19,935 nt of DNA from contig WJKA01000164.1 in assembly GCA_014729375.1 (NCBI GenBank), forward strand, positions 1 to 19,935, given 5' to 3'. Every line of letters begins with the position of its first letter. The stretch's first letter is position 1. The notes below the pieces were generated by a model. The model had not been told where the DNA came from. It did no database searches and saw only the letters and a list, made by a program, of their open reading frames with translations. The DNA is from Chitinivibrionales bacterium. GTDB taxonomy: Bacteria; Fibrobacterota; Chitinivibrionia; Chitinivibrionales; WJKA01. Positions 1 through 8,900 of the stretch are shown here, piece by piece. Position numbers and translations under genes: made by a program.

Positions 1-510
1 GCGGTTGATGACAACAGTCTTTCGTCAATAATAACAACGAACAAAAAGCATGCGGTGCTTGTTCCTCCCTGCATAACCAGTACCAGCGATGCACTTCCTT
101 TGCGAAAAAGCACGGCGTGGATCGAGCGGCAGATGATGTTTTTAAAGATGTACCAGACCCATCTGTGGGGCCTGGCCATGCCGGTAATATTCAGCATTTT
201 ATTTATCCAGTTCTGGCTTCCCATCGCCCTGGTTATCAGCAGCATTTCATCACGGTCGTTTTTCGAACTCGGAGGCGCGGCACCCCTGGTATTTACGGGC
301 CTTGACCTCCTGGCCACGCCGACCTACCTGCTTATGGGCCGTATTGACAATTTTGCACGATTTTTTTTCCAGCAGCCGCTTCTGAGATTCATGCATCTTT
401 ACGCGCTTGCCCGCACATTTTTCACGAACACAATAACGTGGAGCGGCGTACAATATCGGCTCCAAGTGCTCTCAGGTAAAGTAATTGCCGTCAAGCGCCC
501 GAACGAATAG
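1..510 (+). CDS. Membrane glycosyltransferase, family 2-like (5' end outside window)
   Basis: The reading frame is open from the first base to TAG at 508-510, so 169 C-terminal residues are visible. The start and the catalytic GT-A part lie upstream of the window. The visible part has the tail organisation of ceramide-glucosyltransferase/HpnI-like family 2 enzymes. A stretch around residues 20-55 (VPPCITS...RKSTAWIERQMMFLK) resembles the region where these enzymes carry their Q/RxxRW-type motif. Two or more hydrophobic membrane segments follow (about residues 60-85 and 95-115), and then a short basic cytosolic end with ITWSGVQYRL. Such enzymes transfer sugars from nucleotide donors to lipid acceptors at the inner membrane. 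purN begins 13 bp later, so the two are probably cotranscribed. The acceptor cannot be inferred. Family assignment is moderately certain; specific function is not. Confidence 0.65.
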   Translation, partial: AVDDNSLSSIITTNKKHAVLVPPCITSTSDALPLRKSTAWIERQMMFLKMYQTHLWGLAMPVIFSILFIQFWLPIALVISSISSRSFFELGGAAPLVFTGLDLLATPTYLLMGRIDNFARFFFQQPLLRFMHLYALARTFFTNTITWSGVQYRLQVLSGKVIAVKRPNE

Positions 511-522
511 TGAAGGATTTTC

Positions 523-1143
523 ATGAGTAATTGCGCAGTTTTTTTATCAGGAGGCGGAAGTAATTTTCAGGCGTTAATTGACCGGAAAAACTCAGGGGAC
601 CTGCATGTCGATTTTACCGTTTGTATCAGCAACAACAGCAAAGCCTACGGATGTGAACGTGCCCGGAAAAACGGCATACCGGTAGTTCATCTTGCCCGGG
701 GCAGGTTCGGCAGCAACGAGGAATACACTGCCAGGCTGCTGGAGGTCCTTTCTGCACACAGTGTTGAAATGATTGTATGCGCCGGATATATGAAAATCAT
801 CCCTGCAGCAGTAGTTGAGCAGTATCGCAACAAAATTCTGAATATCCATCCCGCGCTGCTTCCTTCATTCGGCGGCAAGGGTATGTACGGAAAGCGCGTG
901 CATCAAGCGGTGCTTGATCATGGGGCCAAGGTAAGCGGCATAACAGTTCATCTTATCGATGAGCAGTATGACAGCGGGCCCATTGTGCTTCAGGAGTGCA
1001 TCCCGGTTCCGGATACCGACGACGCCGAAAGCCTGGCCGGCAGGGTCCTTGCCCTCGAGCACGCACATTACTGGCGCGCGGTGGAAGCCGTTGCGCAGAA
1101 CAGGCTTACGATTACCGGACGGAGGGTTACCGGTGAGCTGTAG
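523..1143 (+). CDS. purN: Phosphoribosylglycinamide formyltransferase
   Basis: GART transfers the formyl group of 10-formyltetrahydrofolate to glycinamide ribonucleotide, the third step of cytosolic purine synthesis. The 206-aa length is normal for PurN. Seen directly: the N-terminal phosphate-binding start (VFLSGGGSNFQALID, residues 7-20), the core ILNIHPALLPSFGG (residues 105-118) with Asn107 and His109, and GITVHLIDEQYDSGP (139-153) with the expected catalytic Asp at 150. ATG 523 is preceded by GAAGGA with good spacing. The 3' end overlaps the GTG start of rnhB, which suggests translational coupling. No other pur genes are visible. The identification is firm. Confidence 0.95.
   Translation: MSNCAVFLSGGGSNFQALIDRKNSGDLHVDFTVCISNNSKAYGCERARKNGIPVVHLARGRFGSNEEYTARLLEVLSAHSVEMIVCAGYMKIIPAAVVEQYRNKILNIHPALLPSFGGKGMYGKRVHQAVLDHGAKVSGITVHLIDEQYDSGPIVLQECIPVPDTDDAESLAGRVLALEHAHYWRAVEAVAQNRLTITGRRVTGEL
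1121..1125 (+). promoter_or_regulatory. Shine-Dalgarno site fixing the rnhB GTG start
   Basis: GGAGG lies inside the purN coding sequence, 7 nt before GTG 1133. It selects this GTG over upstream in-frame codons, which would give an implausible extension read out of frame through purN. Confidence 0.8.
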
Positions 1144-1792
1144 CGTTTATGACCGCTATTTATACGATCGAGATGTTACCCGCAAGCGAGGGGGCGCGAT
1201 AATCGGCGTTGATGAAGCCGGCCGGGGGCCCCTGGCCGGACCGGTCGTGGCCGCTGCCGTGGTGCTGGAGCCCGGGGCGCCCATTGATGGAATTGATGAT
1301 TCCAAGAAGCTCTCCCTGAAAAAGCGTAATGCCTTGTATACTGAAATTACCTCCTCGGCCCGGGACTACGCTATTGCATCGGCCGAACCTGAGGAAATCG
1401 ACAGAATGAATATCCTGCAGGCATCGCTGCTGGCAATGTCGCGAGCGATCGCGGAACTACATATACCATGGACCCTGGCCCTTATTGACGGGAACCACGA
1501 AATACCATCCATCGACCGTGCCCGGCAGCTTCCCGTTGTCAAAGGGGACAGTCTCAGTGCATCAATCGGGGCAGCATCTATTTTAGCCAAGGTCCGGCGC
1601 GACAGAATAATGGAAAAGTATCACAGCCGGTATCCGGTCTACGAATTCGCAGCGCACAAAGGATATGCAACAAAGCGGCACAGAAACCTGATCCGGAAAC
1701 ACGGAGTGTGTCCCATTCACAGAAAAAGCTTTTGCATTTCCCTGCTTTCTGAAATCGTTCTGCCGCTTGAAATTAAGGAGACGCACTTATGA
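1133..1792 (+). CDS. rnhB: Ribonuclease HII
   Basis: RNase HII cleaves RNA in RNA-DNA hybrids and starts removal of misincorporated ribonucleotides. From GTG 1133 the protein has 219 residues, normal for the family. Visible motifs: GVDEAGRGPLAGPVV (residues 25-39) with catalytic Asp27-Glu28 and the GRG element that recognises the RNA-DNA junction, DDSKKL (55-60), Asp119 in LALIDGNH, and Asp157 in ILAKVRRDR. These make the expected DEDD metal site. The C-terminus has HKGYATKRHRNLIRKHG. The reading frame stays open upstream to 959, but that part is a shadow of purN. GTG lies 8 bp before the purN stop. The stop overlaps the next ATG as ATGA, so purN, rnhB and the STAS gene look translationally coupled. 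Confidence 0.95.
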   Translation: MSCSVYDRYLYDRDVTRKRGGAIIGVDEAGRGPLAGPVVAAAVVLEPGAPIDGIDDSKKLSLKKRNALYTEITSSARDYAIASAEPEEIDRMNILQASLLAMSRAIAELHIPWTLALIDGNHEIPSIDRARQLPVVKGDSLSASIGAASILAKVRRDRIMEKYHSRYPVYEFAAHKGYATKRHRNLIRKHGVCPIHRKSFCISLLSEIVLPLEIKETHL

Positions 1793-2136
1793 AATTAAAC
1801 ACGCGCGATGACGGTTCCTGGCTCAGGTTTTATTTTGAAGATACCGAACCGTGGAGTGGTGATTCTTTTTTTGAGCAGCTCGACCGGATGTTCGCCACTG
1901 TAAAGGGTTCATTTCAAAAATCTCATTCGCGCATTGTATTCGATTTCTCTCGTTCAGATCGTATCGACAGCTCAATAATTGCGCTGCTGGTCCAGACAAT
2001 CCGCCTTGCCGGCGACCGGCGGGTCGCGGTGATCATGCCCGACACGGAAAGCAAAAACCTGCTCCTGGTCATGGGCATCGACAAACTTGCAGACATCTAT
2101 GATTCGGAGACGGCATGGAAAGAATCTTCTCAGTAA
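1789..2136 (+). CDS. STAS-domain protein (anti-sigma-factor-antagonist-like)
   Basis: This 115-residue single-domain protein reads like a STAS domain. It has a central strand-turn IVFDFSRSDRIDSSIIALLVQTI (residues 49-71), in which Asp-Ser-Ser (60-62) sits where SpoIIAA-type antagonists are phosphorylated. The characteristic end follows: AVIMPDTESKNLLLVMGIDKLADIYDS (79-105). Proteins of this type bind anti-sigma kinases or act as small signalling adaptors. No anti-sigma kinase or phosphatase partner is visible nearby, so the signalling pathway is unknown. ATG 1789 overlaps the rnhB stop and has AAGGAG at 1775-1780, 8 nt upstream. STAS fold likely; role unassigned. Confidence 0.75.
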   Translation: MKLNTRDDGSWLRFYFEDTEPWSGDSFFEQLDRMFATVKGSFQKSHSRIVFDFSRSDRIDSSIIALLVQTIRLAGDRRVAVIMPDTESKNLLLVMGIDKLADIYDSETAWKESSQ

Positions 2137-2169
2137 TTCAGTACCTCTACCAGGGAGACCGCACTATTC

Positions 2170-3474
2170 ATGGCTGAAATACGACCATTCAGAGGCTGCA
2201 GATTTTCACTGAAAAATCCTTACGACCTGAAACAGCATGCTGCACCACCGTATGACATGATCGACGGCGAAACGCGGGATACGCTGTATGATTTGCATCC
2301 TCATAATATAATCCGGATAATACAGAACAAGCCCGAACCCGGAGATACCGCCAACAGCGACCGTCACGCACGGGCAGCGTCCATTTTGCAGGAATGGGAA
2401 AAGGACGGTGTTCTCACTCTGGACCCCGGTCCCTCGCTGTATGTCTACCGGCAGCGGTACACGAGCGGGGAGGATGGAGACACGCCATCATTTGAACGAA
2501 CCGGCATTATTGCCCGTGTCAAGCTGGTCGATTTCAGAGAAGGTGTTATTCTTCCGCATGAAAACACGCTTTCCGCACCCAAAGTCGACCGCTATGAATT
2601 GCTGAAAGCCACCCGGTGCAATACCGGGCAGATTTTCGGTATTGTTCAGGATGACGGTGATTTTTTTTCCGCGATATCCACTGCGGTAACCGGAAAACCT
2701 GTTGGAAATTTTACCGACAACGATAGCGTTCGTCATGCGCTCTTCAAGATCACCGATCCGGCTGCAATCAACCGTCTGGTCCGCCTTGCCGCAGACCGTA
2801 TCATTCTCATTGCCGACGGGCATCACCGGTACGAAACAGCGCTCCAGTTTGCGCGGGAAAGCGGCGCCCCCGCCCACCAGTACGTTATGATGACCCTGGT
2901 TTCTATGGCCGATCCGGGCCTGGTTATCCGGCCGTTCCATCGATGTCTGAAACAGCAGAAATTACTGCCCGCACATGAAATGCTTCACCGCCTCGGAGAT
3001 TATTTCAAAGTCAGAGAATTCAAGGAGTCATCTATTGGCAGTGTCGGACAATTCGTCAAAAGCCGCGATTACCGGCGCATGGCCTATTTAGACCGCGCGA
3101 CCCAGAAAGTATATGGCCTCAGCCTGAACGTCAATGGTGAAAAATATTTAAAAGAAAATCCGGGCGGCATGTCGTATAAATGGAACCACCTTGATGTTTC
3201 GATGTTGAATTCGCTTGTGATACATAAAATCCTGGGGCTTCCTGTTGATGGCACAACATTGCATGATATATTCAATTATGAAAAAAACGTTGCCGTAGCC
3301 TATGCAAGGGTGCTGGAAAAGCAGGACTATTATGGCGCTTTTTTTCTGCGCCCCATACAAATAGCCACCGTGCGGGATATTGTTGGCGGCAACGAACGGA
3401 TGCCGCAGAAGTCAACGAATTTCTTTCCGAAATTCTACTCCGGTCTTGTGCTGAATTCACTGGAGGTACCGTGA
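2170..3474 (+). CDS. DUF1015 (COG4198) family protein
   Basis: This 434-residue protein matches the usual length and layout of the DUF1015 family. The N-terminus has RPFRGCRFS...APPYDMID. The mid-region has ILPHENTLSAPKVDRYELLKATRCNTGQIFGI. The hallmark IIADGHHRYETALQFARE follows, then an ending MPQKSTNFFPKFYSGLVLN that is typical of the family. The biochemical function is not established; some relatives are near amino-acid metabolism genes, but nothing in this sequence decides it. The protein looks cytosolic, with no signal peptide or membrane span. It follows the STAS gene by 33 bp and its stop overlaps the GTG of the next gene, so it belongs to the same transcription unit. Start ATG 2170 is preceded by AGGGAG with somewhat long spacing. 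Confidence 0.85.
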   Translation: MAEIRPFRGCRFSLKNPYDLKQHAAPPYDMIDGETRDTLYDLHPHNIIRIIQNKPEPGDTANSDRHARAASILQEWEKDGVLTLDPGPSLYVYRQRYTSGEDGDTPSFERTGIIARVKLVDFREGVILPHENTLSAPKVDRYELLKATRCNTGQIFGIVQDDGDFFSAISTAVTGKPVGNFTDNDSVRHALFKITDPAAINRLVRLAADRIILIADGHHRYETALQFARESGAPAHQYVMMTLVSMADPGLVIRPFHRCLKQQKLLPAHEMLHRLGDYFKVREFKESSIGSVGQFVKSRDYRRMAYLDRATQKVYGLSLNVNGEKYLKENPGGMSYKWNHLDVSMLNSLVIHKILGLPVDGTTLHDIFNYEKNVAVAYARVLEKQDYYGAFFLRPIQIATVRDIVGGNERMPQKSTNFFPKFYSGLVLNSLEVP

Positions 3475-4463
3475 AAATATCCCGACTACTTCAGTTCCTT
3501 GGAGGAACAGCCATTGCCGGCATATGCCTGTATATCTTTTTCCGCGGGGTCGACATGCAGGAACTCGGGCGGGAGCTTGTGCAATCCTCGCCGCTCTCTC
3601 TTTTTCTGGCCGGTGTACTGATGGCAATTTCTCTGTGGCTCCGCGGTATTCGCTGGGCATTGATTCTTCCCGACATGCCGGGCGCTCAGAAAAAGGACCT
3701 TTTCTCCTTTACCTCAATTGGCTTTATGGCAAACAATATACTCCCTGCAAGAATGGGTGAAGCTGCACGGGCACTTTTTCTCTGGAAAAAAAACCAGTAT
3801 CCTCCGGTCATTGCAATCGGATCGCTTATTCTGGAACGCGGTTTCGACGTTCTGGTTTTTGCCTCGTTCTTCTTTGTGCCTGTCCTGGCGCTGGATAATC
3901 TCGGCACATTGCGCTATCCTGCCTGGTTTCTTGTCGTTGTGTATTCTTTTTGTATCGCGTGTCTGACGCTGTATGCTTGTATCCCGAAAAGAATTGAATC
4001 CGGAGCAAGAAAATGCCTGTTCATTGTGCCCGGAGTTTTTCGCGGCAGGCTGGCAAAAATCGGCACCGAGCTGGCATCCAACCTCTCATGGATATTCTCC
4101 GCAAAAAAAGTTGTTGCCATGATACTCCTTTCCTATACGACAATCGTATGCTTTGCATTTGCCATGATGCTCATTATGGGCCCAACGACCGGATTCACAT
4201 TTCTTCACACGATGCTTGCACAGGCGTTTGCCTCTATCGGTGCGGCAATACCGCTTGCGCCCGGCTATATCGGCACGCTGCACGCATCGCTTTACCAGGG
4301 ATTTCTTTACTGTGGTCTCAGTGAGGAAAAAGCGCGGGCAGCGGCTATTTTATACCATGCAACCACCTATATTTCAATCACTGCGACCGGCCTGTTTTTC
4401 TTTTTCCGGACCGACATACGATTCAAGGATATTTCCGATGCAAAAAGCAGACTTGAGAAATAA
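3471..4463 (+). CDS. UPF0104 / lysylphosphatidylglycerol-synthase-TM-like flippase-domain protein
   Basis: The product is a 330-residue polytopic inner-membrane protein. It starts at GTG 3471, overlapping the previous stop as GTGA, behind GGAGG. Features: an N-terminal span (LLQFLGGTAIAGICLYIFFRGVD), then LRGIRWALILPDM and FTSIGFMANNILPARMGEAARALFLWKK, which is the signature of the PF03706/COG0392 family. Several more hydrophobic segments follow, and the C-terminal region has FASIGAAIPLAPGYIGTLHASLYQGFLYCGLSEEKARAAAILYHATTYI. Family members are the membrane part of MprF or stand-alone proteins linked to lipid or polyprenyl transport. The stand-alone type fits here, since no synthetase domain is present. 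The nearby glycosyltransferase suggests an envelope-lipid role, but that is inference. Confidence 0.85.
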   Translation: MKISRLLQFLGGTAIAGICLYIFFRGVDMQELGRELVQSSPLSLFLAGVLMAISLWLRGIRWALILPDMPGAQKKDLFSFTSIGFMANNILPARMGEAARALFLWKKNQYPPVIAIGSLILERGFDVLVFASFFFVPVLALDNLGTLRYPAWFLVVVYSFCIACLTLYACIPKRIESGARKCLFIVPGVFRGRLAKIGTELASNLSWIFSAKKVVAMILLSYTTIVCFAFAMMLIMGPTTGFTFLHTMLAQAFASIGAAIPLAPGYIGTLHASLYQGFLYCGLSEEKARAAAILYHATTYISITATGLFFFFRTDIRFKDISDAKSRLEK

Positions 4464-4511
4464 ATCAAATTATCGCCTGGAACCGAAGCGATGAGTAGTG
4501 GAGGTTGATTG

Positions 4512-5501
4512 ATGAATTCAAATGAGAACGATATTGCGTTAATCGAGGGCTGCCTTCAGGCCAGAAACAAAATCAAAGCAGAGCTACAGAAAAAGATAAT
4601 AGGCCAGACCGGTGTTATCGATGATCTTCTTGCCTGTTTTCTTGCCGGCGGGCATTGCCTGCTTATCGGCGTCCCCGGTCTTGCCAAGACCATGCTTGTG
4701 CAGAGTTTGTCACAATGTCTTGACTGTTCATTCAACCGGGTGCAATTCACACCCGACCTGATGCCCTCGGACATAACAGGCTCTGAGATTCTTTTTGAAG
4801 ACCGCACATCCGGGCGCCGGGAATTTCGGTTTGTCAAAGGGCCGGTGTTCACCAATATCCTTCTCGCCGATGAAATCAACCGTACGCCGCCCAAAACCCA
4901 GTCGGCACTGCTTCAGGCCATGCAGGAATACGAAGTCACGTCAGCGGGAAAGACATTTCCGCTCCCCGCACCTTTCTGGGTGCTGGCGACACAGAACCCG
5001 ATCGAGCAGGAGGGAACATATCCGCTTCCCGAAGCCCAGCAGGACCGCTTCATGTTTTCCATTGAAATTGATTACCCGGAATATGCATCAGAGATGGAAA
5101 TTGTAAAATCGACCACGCGTATTGAATCGACCACGCTCAAAGCCCAACTGGGGACGGATGATATCGGGCAATATCGCGAGCTTGTCAGGCGGGTGCCGGT
5201 CGCCGATTCGGTGGTCGAGCATGCGGTCGGGCTGGTCCGGCGCTCCCGGCCGAACGACGACATCTGTCCAGATACTATAAAAAGCCTGCTTACCTGGGGG
5301 GCGGGCCCCCGTGCCTCGCAATACTGTATCCTTGCCGCACGGGCATATGCCATTCTTGACGGCAGACCGACACCGGACATTTCCGATGTCAATCGCGCGG
5401 CGCCGTCGGTACTCAGGCACCGCCTCGTACGGTCTTTTAACGCGGAAACAGAAAATGTATCGGCAAATGATATTGTCGGAATGCTGCTTGAAAAGAAGTA
5501 A
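4512..5501 (+). CDS. MoxR-family AAA+ ATPase
   Basis: This 329-residue MoxR-type AAA+ chaperone ATPase has Walker A GVPGLAKT (residues 53-60), Walker B LLADEINR (117-124), sensor region ATQNPIEQEGTYPLPEAQQDRFMF (159-182) and the C-terminal lid WGAGPRASQ. The family remodels or assembles protein complexes, usually together with DUF58 and VWA-domain partners. ATG 4512 is chosen over the in-frame TTG at 4509 because GGAGG at 4500-4504 lies 7 nt before ATG. The usual DUF58/VWA genes do not follow. The strand switches 52 bp after the stop to an acyl carrier protein gene on the other strand. The gene is separated from the preceding membrane gene by 48 bp. Confidence 0.93.
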   Translation: MNSNENDIALIEGCLQARNKIKAELQKKIIGQTGVIDDLLACFLAGGHCLLIGVPGLAKTMLVQSLSQCLDCSFNRVQFTPDLMPSDITGSEILFEDRTSGRREFRFVKGPVFTNILLADEINRTPPKTQSALLQAMQEYEVTSAGKTFPLPAPFWVLATQNPIEQEGTYPLPEAQQDRFMFSIEIDYPEYASEMEIVKSTTRIESTTLKAQLGTDDIGQYRELVRRVPVADSVVEHAVGLVRRSRPNDDICPDTIKSLLTWGAGPRASQYCILAARAYAILDGRPTPDISDVNRAAPSVLRHRLVRSFNAETENVSANDIVGMLLEKK

Positions 5502-5553
5502 TCACCACTCCCAGATTCTGCAGTCCAGCCCCGTACGCCATCGGGACCGGGCC

Positions 5554-5808
5554 CTATTCTTCCTGCCCGCCCTTTTTCCGGGTAATAAAAGCCGAAATAT
5601 TATTCAAACTGTCGAGATTTTCCGGCAACATCTCTTCATCTTCAACTTTTATATCATAGGTCTCTTCGATAAACGTAATCACTTCGAGAATGCCGGTTGA
5701 ATCAATTATACCGCTTTCGAGAAATGATGTATCATTCTGTAGTTTGCTGTCATCGCCGAAAAGAAAATTATCGACAACAAATTGCTTAACATCATCACAA
5801 TAGCTCAA
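5554..5808 (-). CDS. Stand-alone acyl carrier protein
   Basis: An 84-residue ACP-like protein. The phosphopantetheine site is in LESGIIDSTGILEVITFIEE, with candidate Ser37 in the DS-T/L context, followed by the helix III region ENLDSLNNISAFI. The reading frame stays open upstream to 5955, overlapping glnE, but no good start is found there. TTG 5808 has AGGAGG 5 nt before it and gives a normal ACP length. The protein would carry an acyl or aminoacyl group on a pantetheine arm. No fatty-acid or polyketide genes are adjacent, so it may be a specialised carrier rather than the housekeeping AcpP. It lies about 113 bp downstream of glnE on the same strand and converges on moxR. The N-terminal boundary is less certain than the domain. 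Confidence 0.8.
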   Translation of the reverse strand: MSYCDDVKQFVVDNFLFGDDSKLQNDTSFLESGIIDSTGILEVITFIEETYDIKVEDEEMLPENLDSLNNISAFITRKKGGQEE

Positions 5809-5813
5809 GGCCA

Positions 5814-5819
5814 CCTCCT
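5814..5819 (-). promoter_or_regulatory. Shine-Dalgarno site deciding the TTG start of the ACP gene
   Basis: On the minus strand AGGAGG stands 5 nt before TTG 5808. It is the only strong ribosome-binding site in the open frame between glnE and the ACP domain. The 5820-5921 stretch between this site and the glnE stop shows no other convincing feature. Confidence 0.7.
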
Positions 5820-5921
5820 GTTTTAGCAAATTGTAAAACAAATACCGGTCATATGGATTTTCCCATAGCTCAAGAATATAATTCAGTGTCGCACCGCCGG
5901 TTGTTGAATATTGAAACAATT

Positions 5922-8900
5922 TCAATTCGGCAGCGCGGCACCATTTTGCCCACAAAGTAAAGTGTTAAAGCAGGCGCTCACTTTTTTTCTGCACTCCTCA
6001 AGCGCCTGCATAAACTCATCATACTCGGCGTGAACACCGAGCACACGTTTAGCCAGTGCGGTTACCGCCTCCTTTTCCGCCGGTATACCGTGCCGTTGCT
6101 GGTCGTCAAGGATCTGGAGTGCGTGTTCGATTCTACGCAAGAACCGGTAATCATCCACCAGGCTGAGTGCGGTCTCGACCGGCACGATGCCGTACTCACG
6201 CAGCTTATCAAGTGCCTTGAGCGTCGAACCTTCAACAAGCCCCGGATACCGGTGTGCGTGAATCAACTGCAGCCCCTGCACAACAAACTCGATATCGCGT
6301 ATTCCTCCTGAGCCAACCTTGACATCAAACGGCTCCTGTCCTGTCGGCGACTGCTTTTTTATTGCAGATTTCCTGAGTCCGGCAATAGAACCGGCAATCT
6401 CCCCGGCATTGCGTTCCCGTTGCAGGATCGCGTGAAGGTGTTGTATCAGATCGAGTCCGGCTTTCCGGTTCCCCGCCACGACCCGCAGTTTCAATAATGA
6501 CTGTATTTCCCAGAGTGATGCAGTCGATTCATAGTATTTTGCAAGGTTTGCAATCGAATAAACAAGCGGCCCCGCCGTACCGTACGGGCGAAGGCGCAGA
6601 TCAACGCGAAACACGTGACCGTCAACCATATAATTTGACAAATCGGCCCGAAGCCCTTCCACCACCCCGGCGAGAAATTCCCGGTCGCTTTCTCCAATGC
6701 GAACAGCGGTATCGTCATATGCCGCCAGCAGATCGATGTCGGAGCTGTAGTTAAGCTCCTGGCCCCCGAGTTTCCCAAACGCGAATATGCAGAAGTTTTC
6801 CTGGAGTTTTTTTACGGTATCACCATCTTTTCCCCGCGGCTTCGAATGGTTCGAAAAAATGCGGTCCAGCGATACCCGGATAATGCCGTCGGCAAGGTCG
6901 GACAGGTGTCCAGTGATCAGTGACAGGGGCGACCGGAGGCAGATATCCAGCGTTCCAATCCTGAGTATTTCCCGGCGGCGAAATTGCCGCAGCTCATGGA
7001 GCCATGCAGTGTGATCGGCCGCCCGGGCTGAAATGCTCACCAGCTCATCCCGGATAGTATCGCCGCTTGCCGGACGATGCAGATTATCCGGCACAATTAC
7101 CCATTCGAGAAAGCCCGGATTTCTGATCAGAATATTTGCCAGAAACTGGCTCCCGGAGAAAATCGACAGCAGGATTTCAAGCTGCATTGGCTGTGACAGG
7201 AAACGGTTATAATGCTCTTTTCTCGAGCCGAGTGCAGACACAAACTGCTCCCAGTTGTTAAGGGCCATGTCCACATCGGGCTTACTCCGGAGGATATCGC
7301 AGGCCAGTACCGCGCAACGGGCAAAGTTTTCCCGGTCCTCTCCTGCAAGGCTTGCCAGGTTCACCAGTGCACGCTCTGGATACCTGAAGCCACAGCGGTG
7401 CAGCACCGCATACGCTTCTTCACGGCCGATATCTTCCGTAAGAACAAGATCGGCGACATTTCCGACAGAAGGCCCCGGGATTGTGTCCCGACCGAAATGC
7501 CGTGCAACAAAAGATCGCACAATAGCGGTTTGAGAATCAAAATCCGTTCGTAGCTGTTGCTCCGGAGGTATGCCGTCTTCATGCGAATACCCCATCCGCC
7601 GGGCAAGATGCTTGAATTCATCGTCATCCGGCCGGGGAAGAAATACATCGGTGGCATTACCGCGCAGCATGCGGAGGCCGTTGATTACCTGCCGGAAAAA
7701 GTCATACGAATCCGAAAGCCTCCGGCTTTCTTCACCGCCAAGTACGCCGGCCAAAACCAGTCCGTTAAGCGCCTCGTGGAGCCGCGGGGTCCGCAGCGCT
7801 GCATTTGACTTTCCATGAATCACCTGAAGAAGTTGCACGTCATATTCGAGATCGACCAGCGCACCGGGACTGAATTTTGCATTAAGCCTTCCAGGGATGC
7901 TTTTTTCCGCATACTGCTTTTCACGCAGTTCCCGTATTTCACGGGGATTTATCGATTGTGACTGATACACAATGTTATCCCGTATCCGCTCAACCTGTTC
8001 TCCCAGTCCGGCATCTCCGCAGATACGCCGCAACCGGACAAGCGCCAGGCGCTCATATGAATGCGCCGGCCCGTTCGGACCATAATAATTACAGAAATTC
8101 TCCATACTGCAGGCAAGAGGCCCGTCTTTGCCATACGGACGAAGTCTGAGGTCAAGCTTGAAAATGCCTTCCCGCTTGGCCCTGATTATTCCCCGCGTCT
8201 CCTTTACTATCCGGTCATAGAAATCAGCATTATCAATTACCCGCAGGCCGGCGGTTTTCCCATTGTCACCATAGACAAACAACAGCTCGATATCCGATGC
8301 ATACCCCAGTGCTGCGCCCCCGAATTTGCCGAGACCGAAAACGGCAAAGCGCGCGGTCAACCCCGCTACGGTCTGCGGCTCACCGCACCGGCCGGCAAGC
8401 TCCTCATATGCAAGCATAACAGCCGCCTCTATAATCACTTCCGCAAGTTTTGTCAGATGAGCGGCCAGAACTTTAAAATTAAATTCTTTTGTAAGAATAT
8501 GGTCCAGATCAATCAGGTATACCTCCCGGTCCTTGAATTCGTTAAGCCGCTCGATCTTTTCTTCCCTGGTGCTGCACGATTCAAGAATTGATTGCAGTCG
8601 CTCGTTCAGGACCGCTATGTCCTGACTGAACCGGTGACCGTCGGCGTGCGGCTGAAGAATCGGAAGAAGTTCTTCGTACTGCAAACGAATAAAATCTTCC
8701 CATAAATAATCGCTCGTGCCTAAAATCCGGGCCAGGTCCTGCAGTACCCGGGGATTGGCAATATAATCCAACCATTGTTCATGATCGGGATTTTTAACCA
8801 TGTCCTCGACAAGCTTTTCGAACCGTACAAGCGCGACAAACGGATCAGGGGCCCGTCCGAGAAAATAGGTAAACTGTTTGGTCAACAGCACCGACAGCTT

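Noticed and set aside
959..1132. In-frame N-terminal extension of rnhB
   Set aside because: It reads purN out of frame and has no RNase HII similarity; GTG 1133 with GGAGG gives the normal length.
2488..2940. 150-codon minus-strand ORF inside the DUF1015 gene
   Set aside because: Fully antisense to a well-recognised gene; no ribosome-binding site or domain.
5809..5955. N-terminal extension of the ACP gene overlapping glnE
   Set aside because: It adds about 49 residues unlike any ACP and has no good start signal; TTG 5808 has AGGAGG.
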